A DNA stretch of 57,509 bases, taken from JAWXBG01 sp044375415. GTDB lineage: Bacteria > Bacteroidota > Bacteroidia > Flavobacteriales_D > Sanyastnellaceae. The stretch is from NCBI GenBank assembly GCA_044375415.1, contig JBILMS010000014.1, positions 1 through 57,509 of the forward strand. Direction: 5' to 3'. A program made the translations under genes and the position numbers. Below are positions 1-8,641 of this stretch, piece by piece (position 1 is the stretch's first letter; the number at the start of each line of letters is the position of its first letter). Under the pieces are notes generated by a model, which was given only the letters and a program-made list of their open reading frames with translations, did not search any database and was not told the origin of the DNA.

Positions 1-3000
1 ATTTACAGGACCGTTTTGAGCAGTCATTCCAACAACACCTACGATTGACAAGCAAGAGGTAGCACCCCATGAGCCTGCACCGGAAGCGAAGATTGGACGA
101 ACACGTACATCGTAAACACCACCTGCAGTAAGACCTGGGATTGTCAACAACTGGATGAAACGATTTGCAGTTCCACGTAGTTTGTAGATTGGCAATTCAG
201 CAATGTCTGTGCGGGTGAATTCCCACTCATAGTCAACAGCGCCACAAACGAAAGGCTGACCGGCGATAGTCTGACCAAGAAGGTGTGGACCAAAGTTAGC
301 ACAGTTGTCAGATGGACGAAGAACCATAGTAGGAGAAGCATTCACAATGATCTGGCAAGGATTGCCTGAGTTCACATATACTTTTTCGGTAGAACCGGAA
401 CCGTTAGTGATATTGTAATATGCAATACAGTTTACAGTGTAAGTATCATTCCATAACAAACCTGCATCGCTCAACTTAACGAATGTGCTTGGCTGAAGAG
501 CAGAAGCTTTTTCGTAAGAGTAAGTAATGTTGGTTGAGTTTGAAGTGAATTCAAAAGCATAACCTGCAGCACCGATCCAGTCAGCTTTGAAAATTGAACA
601 CAAATCGTATGGACCTGAACCGAAGTCACACTGAGAATCCTGAATCCACTGAGCGCAGATTGAGATTGCACCTGTAGAACCGGTCACAGATATGTAGTAA
701 GTAGCACCTGTTGTCAAACCACCGAAGTTTAGAATTTCGCTACCGTTACCGGCAACTACGTTTTCAGTTTCTACGATGTTAAGAGCGGCATCCAAAAGTT
801 CGATAGTCAAGTTCTGTGGATTAACATCAAGAACTTCGATACGGATACCAGGAGTTACAGCAGTAATGGCATACCATAAGTCAGCACCTGTAGCTGCAGA
901 CTCAGGAGAGTCAGAAGCACCGGTCAAATCTCCTGCGAAAGGACTGCATACACCAAGAGGATTAACGCTAAGTGATACTGCACCGGCAGGAACATCATTG
1001 GCAATACAAGGAGCATAAGTACATGAACCATCATCACAACCGGCGGTCATGTCATAGTTACATGCAGTAGGATCTGTACAACCTGAAGTTATACAAGAAC
1101 CATCGTCACAGCCGGCAGTCATGTCGTAGTTACAAGCAGTAGCATCCGTACAACCTGGGAATGTGCAAGAACCATCGTCACAACCTGCAGTCATATCGTA
1201 GTTGCAAGCGGTAGCATTTGTACAACCAGGGAATGTGCAAGAACCATCGTCACAACCTGCGGTCATGTCGTAGTTGCAAGCAGCAGCATTTGTGCAACCT
1301 GGGAATGTACAAGAACCATCGTCACAACCGGCGGTCATGTCGTAGTTGCAGGCGGTAGCATTTGTACAACCTGGGAATGTGCAAGAACCATCGTCACAAC
1401 CTGCAGTCATATCGTAGTTGCAAGCGGTAGCATTTGTACAACCTGGGAATGTGCAAGAGCCATCGTCACAACCTGCTGTCATATCGTAGTTGCAAGCAGT
1501 AACATCGGTACAACCCGGGAATGTGCAAGAACCATCGTCACAACCTGCGGTCATGTCGTAGTTGCAAGCACCAGGATTAGTACAACCTGGGAATGTGCAA
1601 GAACCATTGTCACAACCTGCGGTCATGTCGTAGTTGCAAGCAGTAGCGTTAGTACAACCCGGGAATGTGCAAGAACCATCATCACAACCAGCGGCCATGT
1701 CGTAGTTGCAGGCAGTGGCATTGGTACAACCTGGGAATGCGCAAGAACCATTATCACAACCTGCGGTCATGTCGTAGTTGCAAGCAGTTGGGTTAGTACA
1801 ACCTGGGTAAGTACAAGTTCCGTTATCTTCATTAGCAGCCGGATTGAAGTTGCAAGCTGTTGGATCGATACAACCCGGTACAATAACAACTTCAGGGAAT
1901 GTCAACTGAGAACAAAGACGCTCAGAATTGATTGGGCTAGAAGCAACATATTGTTCAGTGTCTCCATCCGGAGTACCCAACTGTACGTTTAATGTAAACG
2001 ACAATTGACCATCCGTAGTAATTTGAGCTACTAAAACTCGGTTGCTAGGAGTGTTACCTTGAACACCGGCCAACACAGACCATGCTCCACCTGTAGAAAC
2101 AAATGGTGCTGCACTGTTTGCATTGTCGAATGTAGAAAGATCCAAACCAACAACAGTTACGCTAGGACCTGCATTATTGTCCAAACCATCTTGAGTTGTA
2201 AGTGGAATACCTGCTAAAACATCAGCGTTAACCAAAAGACCACCGGCGATGCCTGCGCTGCCGCCGTCGTTATTAACACCACCTACCAAAGAACCATTGG
2301 TATCTTCAGCTTTCAAAAGACCCTGACGCAAAGTAGTGGCACCACCCATAGTTACCCATGAGTCTAGAGCTACTGTGTTTTCATCAATTCTATTGTCAGG
2401 AATGTTGCTACCAAGAATTTCACCGCGATCTACGTTGTTGAAGAACTGAGTAGTTGTTTCAATACGTAATTCGTGATCGTTGTTACCATATACGGCCTGG
2501 AGTTCATAACCCGGAGCCATATCAATGTAGATTCTGTATGTAGTAGAACCTGCAACGAGCGAACCACCGTCAGCATCTGTAGCATCGTTAGAATCAGAGA
2601 TATAATATGTTTCAACTATTACATCTTCCAAACCACCGTTAGCACCATCACATGCAGGAATGGCAGCATAAGTACAACTTCCGTTGTCGTCTGTTGCTAG
2701 AACGTTATAGTTAGATGCGGTTGAATCTGTACAACCTGGGATTTCATTTGCATTACAGATTCCATCACCGTCAGCATCAACGATTACAAGACCGTCGTTA
2801 GTGCCATTACAAGCTTGACAGTTTGGAATTGGAATGATACATGAGCCATCTTCGATTGTTGCATTTGAATCGTAGTTACAAGCAACTGAGTTGGTACAAC
2901 CTGCACATGAAGTGAATTCACATGAACCATTGTCGCAACCTGCAGTCATATTGTAGTTACAAGCTGAAGGGTTTGTACAACCTGGGTAAGTACAAGTACC

Positions 3001-4338
3001 GTCTTCGATTGTAGCAGTCATGTCGTAGTTACAAGCTGTTGGATCTGTACAACCTGCACATGACAAGTATTCACATGAACCATCAGTACAACCTGCGTTA
3101 GGATTGAAGTTACAAGCTAGTACATCGATACAACCTGGGTAAGTACAAGTACCATCTTCGATTGTAGCAGTCATGTCGTAGTTACATGCTGTTGGATCTG
3201 TACAACCCGCACATGAAAGGTATTCGCAAGAACCATCTGTGCAACCTGCGTTAGCATTAAAGTTACAAGCTAGTACATCGATACAACCGGGGTAAGTACA
3301 AGTACCATCTTCGATAGTCGCAGTCATGTCGTAGTTACATGCTGTTGGATCAGTACAACCTGCACATGAAAGGTATTCGCAAGAACCATCTGTGCAACCT
3401 GCGTTGGCATCAAAGTTACATGCCAATACATCGATACAACCTGGGAAAGTACAAGTACCATTCTCGATCGTAGCAGTCACATCGTAGTTACACGCAGTAG
3501 GATCTGTACAACCGGCGCATGAAAGATATTCGCAAGAACCATCATCAGTTGTAGCAGAAGGATTGTAGTTGCAAGCAGTAACATCGATACAACCCGGTAC
3601 GCTTGAACAAGCCGGTAGTTCAGGATACACAAGACCTTGACAGGTACCGTCTATCTCTAAGTTACCACCAATTTGTCCCATAGGACTTTGAAGGTTGTGA
3701 GCGTAATAAAATGGCGTAGCACCATTACCGTTATCAAATAACTGAAGGTTGATTTGATATTCCAACTCGCCCGTTGGGCAAGTAACTTGCATAATTAATA
3801 CGCGGTTATCTACACCTGTGGGAAAACCGTTTACATCACCATTCAAAGCGAACCACGCACCATCATTGATATCGCATGGAGCACCTACGGTAGCTGCATT
3901 CGAAAATGTTGGGTTAAACAAACCGGCCGGAGTGGTAAGAACGTTGATAGCGTTACCAGGGGCAGTCGAATTTGCACGTCCGATTGTTATGAAGGAATCA
4001 AAACATGTTTCCGGGAAAATTCCGCAGAAAGCAGGGTTGATGTCCGGACCTGTCACACCACCAAAAGGTGAATTCCAAGAAGTAGTGCTTCCCGGCTCAG
4101 CCAAGTTGTTTAGAATTTGAAGGTTGTGGTCCGGATCTGCCGGTGCGGCACCGATCCCATAGACTGCCGACAGGAAGTCTGATGCATCATTGAGACGTGC
4201 GTAAACACGGTAAGTAGTATGACCGGCAGGATAAGTTCCACCGGACGTACCAAAACTCTCAACGATCACATCTACAAGTTGGGCATTTGAACTGAGTATA
4301 CAGACAAATCCAACGAAGAAGGAAAGTAACTTTTTCAT
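1..4338 (-). CDS. Giant secreted Cys-repeat protein with S and L modules (C-terminus outside window)
   Basis: The frame is open from the ATG at 4338 to the left edge of the window, at least 1446 residues, with no stop seen, so the C-terminus is missing. Residues 1-19 form a Sec signal peptide ending in SNAQ. A short-form module follows (about 20-240; motif PAGHTTYRVYARL), then about 11 Cys repeats of the type GCTDPTACNYD...DGSC (about 245-563). Next is a long-form module (about 566-816; DENTVALDSW) and 12 further repeats of 24 residues (about 818-1110). The last 340 residues look like extracellular beta-sandwich domains. The protein is predicted to be exported and surface-bound or released. 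The acidic loops and paired cysteines suggest calcium binding and disulfides, but this is inference. The missing end probably carries a T9SS or dockerin-like tail as in the neighbours. I know no characterised homologue. It starts 95 bases after the stop of the next paralogue upstream. Confidence 0.85.
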   Translation of the reverse strand, partial: MKKLLSFFVGFVCILSSNAQLVDVIVESFGTSGGTYPAGHTTYRVYARLNDASDFLSAVYGIGAAPADPDHNLQILNNLAEPGSTTSWNSPFGGVTGPDINPAFCGIFPETCFDSFITIGRANSTAPGNAINVLTTPAGLFNPTFSNAATVGAPCDINDGAWFALNGDVNGFPTGVDNRVLIMQVTCPTGELEYQINLQLFDNGNGATPFYYAHNLQSPMGQIGGNLEIDGTCQGLVYPELPACSSVPGCIDVTACNYNPSATTDDGSCEYLSCAGCTDPTACNYDVTATIENGTCTFPGCIDVLACNFDANAGCTDGSCEYLSCAGCTDPTACNYDMTATIEDGTCTYPGCIDVLACNFNANAGCTDGSCEYLSCAGCTDPTACNYDMTATIEDGTCTYPGCIDVLACNFNPNAGCTDGSCEYLSCAGCTDPTACNYDMTATIEDGTCTYPGCTNPSACNYNMTAGCDNGSCEFTSCAGCTNSVACNYDSNATIEDGSCIIPIPNCQACNGTNDGLVIVDADGDGICNANEIPGCTDSTASNYNVLATDDNGSCTYAAIPACDGANGGLEDVIVETYYISDSNDATDADGGSLVAGSTTYRIYIDMAPGYELQAVYGNNDHELRIETTTQFFNNVDRGEILGSNIPDNRIDENTVALDSWVTMGGATTLRQGLLKAEDTNGSLVGGVNNDGGSAGIAGGLLVNADVLAGIPLTTQDGLDNNAGPSVTVVGLDLSTFDNANSAAPFVSTGGAWSVLAGVQGNTPSNRVLVAQITTDGQLSFTLNVQLGTPDGDTEQYVASSPINSERLCSQLTFPEVVIVPGCIDPTACNFNPAANEDNGTCTYPGCTNPTACNYDMTAGCDNGSCAFPGCTNATACNYDMAAGCDDGSCTFPGCTNATACNYDMTAGCDNGSCTFPGCTNPGACNYDMTAGCDDGSCTFPGCTDVTACNYDMTAGCDDGSCTFPGCTNATACNYDMTAGCDDGSCTFPGCTNATACNYDMTAGCDDGSCTFPGCTNAAACNYDMTAGCDDGSCTFPGCTNATACNYDMTAGCDDGSCTFPGCTDATACNYDMTAGCDDGSCITSGCTDPTACNYDMTAGCDDGSCTYAPCIANDVPAGAVSLSVNPLGVCSPFAGDLTGASDSPESAATGADLWYAITAVTPGIRIEVLDVNPQNLTIELLDAALNIVETENVVAGNGSEILNFGGLTTGATYYISVTGSTGAISICAQWIQDSQCDFGSGPYDLCSIFKADWIGAAGYAFEFTSNSTNITYSYEKASALQPSTFVKLSDAGLLWNDTYTVNCIAYYNITNGSGSTEKVYVNSGNPCQIIVNASPTMVLRPSDNCANFGPHLLGQTIAGQPFVCGAVDYEWEFTRTDIAELPIYKLRGTANRFIQLLTIPGLTAGGVYDVRVRPIFASGAGSWGATSCLSIVGVVGMTAQNGPVN
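1015..1890 (-). repeat. 72-bp coding tandem repeat, about 12 units
   Basis: Inside the giant gene, units of about 72 bp (24 codons) follow each other with very similar DNA. The segment gtcgtagttgcaagc recurs at close to 72-bp spacing from about 1125 to 1780. Each unit encodes GCTNATACNYDMTAGCDDGS plus CTFP or a close variant. The outermost units are more diverged than the inner ones, which suggests recent expansion or homogenisation of the middle. Confidence 0.85.
2985..3600 (-). repeat. 153-bp higher-order coding repeat, about 4 copies
   Basis: A two-unit block (a 24-residue unit plus a 27-residue unit, 51 codons) recurs four times. The segment acaagtacc begins near 2990, 3145, 3298 and 3450, about 153 bp apart. 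The paired units encode GCTDPTACNYDMTATIEDGT and GCIDVLACNFNANAGCTDGS. The block is in frame and differs in period from the 72-bp array further downstream in the same gene. Confidence 0.75.
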
Positions 4339-4386
4339 TTGGGTGTTTATTGGTTTTTTCTTTTAGATAAGACAAGCAAGAGCCAG

Positions 4387-4408
4387 GGCATACTCAAATG
4401 AGTATGCC
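4387..4408. terminator. 10-bp perfect hairpin between paralogues
   Basis: The arms ggcatactca and tgagtatgcc are perfectly complementary with a two-base loop. The hairpin lies just past the stop of the 4434-6755 gene and upstream of the 4338 start. No clear U run follows it on the minus strand, so it could be a terminator or an RNA-stabilising or processing hairpin. Confidence 0.45.
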
Positions 4409-4433
4409 TGACATTGCTTGTATTTGTTTTTGG

Positions 4434-6755
4434 TTAAGGACAGTTGGTGCCGTATGCACCAAGGAATATGAGAAGATCGGCAAGTCCAACAATGTTGTCG
4501 GAATTGAGATCGGTTGTTATACATGGTCCACCGGAACCAAATGTTCCGAGGAAGATCAGAAGATCAGTAGCACCAACCACTCCATCAAAACTAAAATCAC
4601 CTGTGCATGATGTGATACATGAACCATCATCGAAATTCGCAAGGGCGTTGTAGTTAGGAGCTTTGCAATCTGTGCAACCTGCTATGATCACAACTTGTTC
4701 GTAGTGTAAAGCATCACACTGCCTTTCACCCGCTTGCACGTTGCTTGCCACATACTTCTCAGTTCCACCTGTTGGTGTTCCAAGTTGCACATTGAGATCA
4801 AAAGACAAGGCACCATCAGTAGTTATTTGTGCTACTAATACACGATTGCTTGCAGTTGGGCCTTGAACTCCGGCAAGTACTGACCATGCGCCACCGTTCG
4901 ATGAGAACACCGGACCTGCGTTTGCATTGTCAAATACTCCAAGGTTAAGACCAACGTTGGTAACAGAAGGAACTGTACCGGCGATTAAACCATCGGCAGT
5001 GGTAAGAGGAATTCCGGCACCCGGATCAGCATTTACAAGAAGTCCGCCCGCAATGCTTGCGCTACCTCCATCATTGTTGATACCACCAACAAGTGAACCA
5101 TCTGCATCTTCAGATTTCAAAACACCAACACGAGCAGTGGTTGCACCATTCATCCCAACCCAAGAATCGAGAGCAACTGTGTTTTCATCAATTCTGTTTT
5201 GTGGAATAAGGTTACCGGTTTGCTCACCGCGATCTACGTTGTTGAAGAATAGAGTAGATGTTTCAATTCTAAGTTCATGGTTGTTGTTTCCATAAACCGC
5301 TTGAAGTTCGTATCCCGGAGCCAGGTCCATGTAGATTCTGTATGTAGTGGAACCTGCAACCAATGATCCACCATCTGTATCGGTAGCATCATTAGCATCA
5401 GAAACATAATACGTTTCAATAATTACATCTTCCAAACCTCCGATGTTTCCATCACAAGCTGTAACGGCTGGATAGGTACAAGTACCGTTGTCATCCGTTG
5501 CAAGTGGATTGTAGTTTGAAGCGGTGATGTTTGTGCAACCTGCTATTTCATTAGCGTTACAAATACCATCACCATCTGCGTCTACTATCACAAGACCTGT
5601 GTTTGTTCCGTTACACGCTGAGCAGTTTGGAACTGGAACAATACAAGATCCATTATCGCAGCCTGCTGTTTCACTATAGTTACAAGCACTTGGATTTGTA
5701 CATCCGGGGAAAGTACATGAACCATTGTCGCAACCTGCCGAAGCACTGTAGTTGCAAGCAGTTGGATTTGTACAACCTGGAAGCGTACAAGAACCGTTGT
5801 CGCAACCTGCTGTTGCATTGTAGTTACATGCAATTGGGTTTGTACAACCTGGAAAAGTACATGAACCATCGTCAGTTGTAGCTGCCGCATCGTAGTTGCA
5901 TGCACTTGGATCTGTACAACCGGGAGCACCTGGGAAGGTTAGTCCGGCAAATACCTGTTCTGCACCTACCGCATTGCTTGCAACATACTGTTCGGTTCCA
6001 CCACCCGGAGCACCCAATTGAAGGTTAAGTTCAAAAGAAAGTTCTCCATTGGTTGTGAATTGACCGATCAAAATGATGTTGTCCGGAGCATTTCCTTGTA
6101 CACCTTCTAATACAGACCATGCACCACCATTCGAAGAAAAGTCGGTGGCACTATTTGCGCTGTCGAACATAGAAAGGTCGAGACCTACCACAGTGATAGT
6201 TGGACCAACACCTGCGATTAATCCGTCGGATGTAGTGAGTGGAATACCTGCAAGAGGGTTGTTGTTTACAAGAAGTCCACCTGCAATACCCGCGCTACCT
6301 CCATCGTTATTAGCACCACCAACCAATGACCCGTTTGGATCGCTGGTTTTTGGAACGCCAAGTCTCAATGTAGTAGCTCCACCCATGGTTACCCATGAGT
6401 CGAGAGCAACAGTATTCTCATCTATGCGTCCATCAGGAATGAGTCTTCCAAGTATTTCTCCTCTGTCAACGTTGTTGAAGAATTGAGTGGTAGTTGCTAT
6501 GCTCAGTTCGTGATTATTATTTCCGTATACTGCTTGTAGTTCATAGCCGGCAGCCATGTCCACATAAATACGGTAAGTAACAGAACCTGCAACCAGCGAA
6601 CCACCATCTGTATCTGTAGCATCGTTTGCATCAGATACATAGTAAGTTTCTACAATAATATTCTCAAGACCCTGGCTGAATCCTGCCATGCTCAGTAGTG
6701 AGCATAGGAGTGCAGCACATGTCTTTTTGATATTGATGGTAGTTTTCATATACAT
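4434..6755 (-). CDS. Secreted two-module Cys-repeat protein with dockerin-like tail
   Basis: The product has 773 residues. The signal peptide ends near residue 28 (MAGFSQ); a start at the third codon (MKTT, 6749) is equally plausible. Two long-form modules lie at about 29-277 and 439-690, each with DENTVALDSW, SLVGG..NNDGGS and GGAWSVL..VQG. Between them are five Cys repeats and a DADGDGICNANE loop that resembles thrombospondin type 3 or EF-hand calcium sites. A last Cys repeat is followed by a doubled dockerin-like tail (about 717-773) with GDFSFDGVVGATDLLIFLG and LNSDNIVGLADLLIFLG, ending NCP. It has no T9SS type A tail, unlike two paralogues upstream. It is predicted to be extracellular, with unknown ligand. 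It lies 69 bases downstream of the beta-helix gene on the same strand, so co-transcription is likely. Confidence 0.85.
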   Translation of the reverse strand: MYMKTTINIKKTCAALLCSLLSMAGFSQGLENIIVETYYVSDANDATDTDGGSLVAGSVTYRIYVDMAAGYELQAVYGNNNHELSIATTTQFFNNVDRGEILGRLIPDGRIDENTVALDSWVTMGGATTLRLGVPKTSDPNGSLVGGANNDGGSAGIAGGLLVNNNPLAGIPLTTSDGLIAGVGPTITVVGLDLSMFDSANSATDFSSNGGAWSVLEGVQGNAPDNIILIGQFTTNGELSFELNLQLGAPGGGTEQYVASNAVGAEQVFAGLTFPGAPGCTDPSACNYDAAATTDDGSCTFPGCTNPIACNYNATAGCDNGSCTLPGCTNPTACNYSASAGCDNGSCTFPGCTNPSACNYSETAGCDNGSCIVPVPNCSACNGTNTGLVIVDADGDGICNANEIAGCTNITASNYNPLATDDNGTCTYPAVTACDGNIGGLEDVIIETYYVSDANDATDTDGGSLVAGSTTYRIYMDLAPGYELQAVYGNNNHELRIETSTLFFNNVDRGEQTGNLIPQNRIDENTVALDSWVGMNGATTARVGVLKSEDADGSLVGGINNDGGSASIAGGLLVNADPGAGIPLTTADGLIAGTVPSVTNVGLNLGVFDNANAGPVFSSNGGAWSVLAGVQGPTASNRVLVAQITTDGALSFDLNVQLGTPTGGTEKYVASNVQAGERQCDALHYEQVVIIAGCTDCKAPNYNALANFDDGSCITSCTGDFSFDGVVGATDLLIFLGTFGSGGPCITTDLNSDNIVGLADLLIFLGAYGTNCP

Positions 6756-6824
6756 GTTTAATTGAAATAGCCAGTAGCTTTGAAGAGCGAGTCTTCAACG
6801 CCACTGGCATCTCGTTTTAATTTA

Positions 6825-8354
6825 TTAGAGACCGCAAGTAGTGTTGAACACTCCAATCAACTGAAGGAAGTCGTTCACATCTACAGCACCATCACCATTG
6901 ATATCTTCAGGACACACGTTCAAAGAGTTGTCCATTGGGATCAAGTTAGACAATGTCCAACCTGCAGTCCATGGTTGCTCACCTGGCTTGAATGCACCTT
7001 TGTAAGCAGCACCTTCGAAGAAATCATCGATTGGAGCTGACTCCGGGCTAGAAGCAGTACCTGCAGCAGGAACCGGGTTCAAAGCACCTGTAACGGCGTT
7101 AGTAGCTGGGTTGATAGTAAAAGCCCAATCAATGATGCCAGGAGCAGCAGCATTACCGGCAGCAGCGAAAGTAGCTAGATCACCTGCACCGGCAGCAACT
7201 GCGTTTACAGTGAAAAGTGTAGCGATACCGGCGAATGCGTTATTTGTGCAAACGAAGTTACCTGCAAGAAATTCGTCGTATGTATCAACCGGACGAGCAG
7301 CTTCGTTAGTAGCTTCAATACCGGCAGCGAAGTTTGCGAAAATCGAGTTTGAAATACGACCACGTGTTCCTTCACGAGCTTCAACAGCGCGGTTAGCACC
7401 GCGACCGATTAACGTTACGTTGTAAACAGTTGGGTTTGCAAAAGGCAAGTTACCAGAGTTAGAATCGTCACCATCAGACTCAAATCCTTCGTCACCTTGT
7501 GGTGAAGCACCCGGAAGTTGAACACCATACCAGAACTGACCACGACCGCGGTATCCATGATCCCAGTCGAAATAGTCGTCGTTACAGAACATAACTACAG
7601 CCCACTTTAGATCTACAGTACCACCGAAAAACTCGATACCATCATCATCGTTAGAGATAACTTCGATGTGCTCAAGTGTAGTACCACGACCAACAGAACC
7701 AAGGGTCAAACCATTGATTTCGTTGTTGGCACCGATGTTAGTACCACCGTGACGCAAAGAAACGTATTTCAAACTTCCTGAGTTATCGTTGTCATCTGTT
7801 CCACCGTAGTGGTTGCGAGAATCTCCGGCCACCAAACCTTCGATAGTTCCAACACCATTTGCAACAGCTAAACCACCGTTAGCTAGTAGGAGGTTGTTAG
7901 TAGCGCGACCAAGGATGATAAGACCACCCCACTGACCACGAACGTCTATAGAGTACGTACCGTCGAGAGGATCGTTAGAGTCAGTAAAAATAATTGGGCA
8001 ACAATCGGTACCGTTAGCCCAAATCTGGCCACCACGAGAAACGATCAATGCATTAGCGTCAACACCTAAACCAAAGACACCGCGAATTACAGTGCCCGGC
8101 TGAATAAATAGATCTGCTCCGTCCTGAACCCATACTTTTTCGTCTAGGAAATACGTGTTGTTGCAAGTAAGAGTTGTTGAACCTACTGGCAAGTTGCCGT
8201 TCACATCGATAAGGGTAGACAAGTTCACAGAAGTGCGGCTTGCCAAAGGAGGACATCCACAGTCTTGACCAAGTTCAAGCTGAGCTGATGCCTGAGATGC
8301 ACCAAAGGCAGTAATCGCTGCAGCCATCATTAGCTTAAGGCTAGATACTTTCAT
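6825..8354 (-). CDS. Secreted right-handed beta-helix-like protein with dockerin-like tail
   Basis: The 509-residue product starts with a signal peptide ending ASQASAQ (about residue 24). The body is rich in Gly, Asn and Asp with the rung-like strings GGLIILGRA, LKYVSLRHGG, GTTLEHIEVISNDDDGIEFF and NPTVYNVTLIGRG, which fit a right-handed parallel beta-helix. The final 30 residues carry CPEDINGDGAVDVNDFLQLI, a Dx(N)xDG calcium-loop motif of dockerin type, and end TTCGL. The same tail style closes two of the Cys-repeat proteins here. Proteins of this beta-helix type are often seen next to TonB-dependent receptors in Bacteroidota, and a receptor lies about 5 kb upstream on the same strand. No catalytic residues are evident; it could bind a glycan or act as a surface scaffold. 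An own promoter in the preceding gap is possible, because a terminator closes the gene before it. Confidence 0.8.
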   Translation of the reverse strand: MKVSSLKLMMAAAITAFGASQASAQLELGQDCGCPPLASRTSVNLSTLIDVNGNLPVGSTTLTCNNTYFLDEKVWVQDGADLFIQPGTVIRGVFGLGVDANALIVSRGGQIWANGTDCCPIIFTDSNDPLDGTYSIDVRGQWGGLIILGRATNNLLLANGGLAVANGVGTIEGLVAGDSRNHYGGTDDNDNSGSLKYVSLRHGGTNIGANNEINGLTLGSVGRGTTLEHIEVISNDDDGIEFFGGTVDLKWAVVMFCNDDYFDWDHGYRGRGQFWYGVQLPGASPQGDEGFESDGDDSNSGNLPFANPTVYNVTLIGRGANRAVEAREGTRGRISNSIFANFAAGIEATNEAARPVDTYDEFLAGNFVCTNNAFAGIATLFTVNAVAAGAGDLATFAAAGNAAAPGIIDWAFTINPATNAVTGALNPVPAAGTASSPESAPIDDFFEGAAYKGAFKPGEQPWTAGWTLSNLIPMDNSLNVCPEDINGDGAVDVNDFLQLIGVFNTTCGL

Positions 8355-8590
8355 TTTGATAGGAATTATGGTTAATTAATTTTGTTTGTACACACCTTTC
8401 TGATGTGCGATGCAAAGGTTCCTCTAAACCGGTTATAAGGGTATTAAGCCAATGCAATACTTGCCTTAATAAAAGGTCCTATTTTGTGGTCGACGGTGCA
8501 CAGAAACGCGATGTTTAGAAAACATTTTGCCAATACTGTGTTAACAATGGAAACATTGATTTAACGAATCCGAAATAGGCCGTAAGCGCA
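8355..8590. other. Leader region of the beta-helix gene, no gene seen
   Basis: This 236-base gap holds no supported ORF or RNA gene. A near match to a Bacteroidota -7 box on the minus strand (+ strand caaaggtt, about 8414) is the only hint of a promoter, with no clear -33 partner. Confidence 0.3.
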
Positions 8591-8626
8591 AAAGAAAAAG
8601 GCCTCCCGGAGGAGGCCTTTTTCTTT
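8591..8626 (-). terminator. Strong rho-independent-type terminator
   Basis: A 16-bp uninterrupted stem (core aaggcctcc / ggaggcctt) with the loop cgga is flanked by A and T runs on both sides. It sits 16 bases past the stop of the 8642-11737 gene, so it should end that transcript and separate it from the beta-helix gene. Confidence 0.85.
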
Positions 8627-8641
8627 TCGGTTAGTTTTTAG

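Noticed and set aside
1015..1890. Regular 72-bp direct repeats as a CRISPR or satellite
   Set aside because: The repeats keep one open frame and encode a known type of Cys repeat within a secreted protein.
6073..6486. Plus-strand ORF of 137 codons
   Set aside because: It lies antisense to the long-form module of the 4434-6755 gene, and similar shadow ORFs recur antisense to each module copy.
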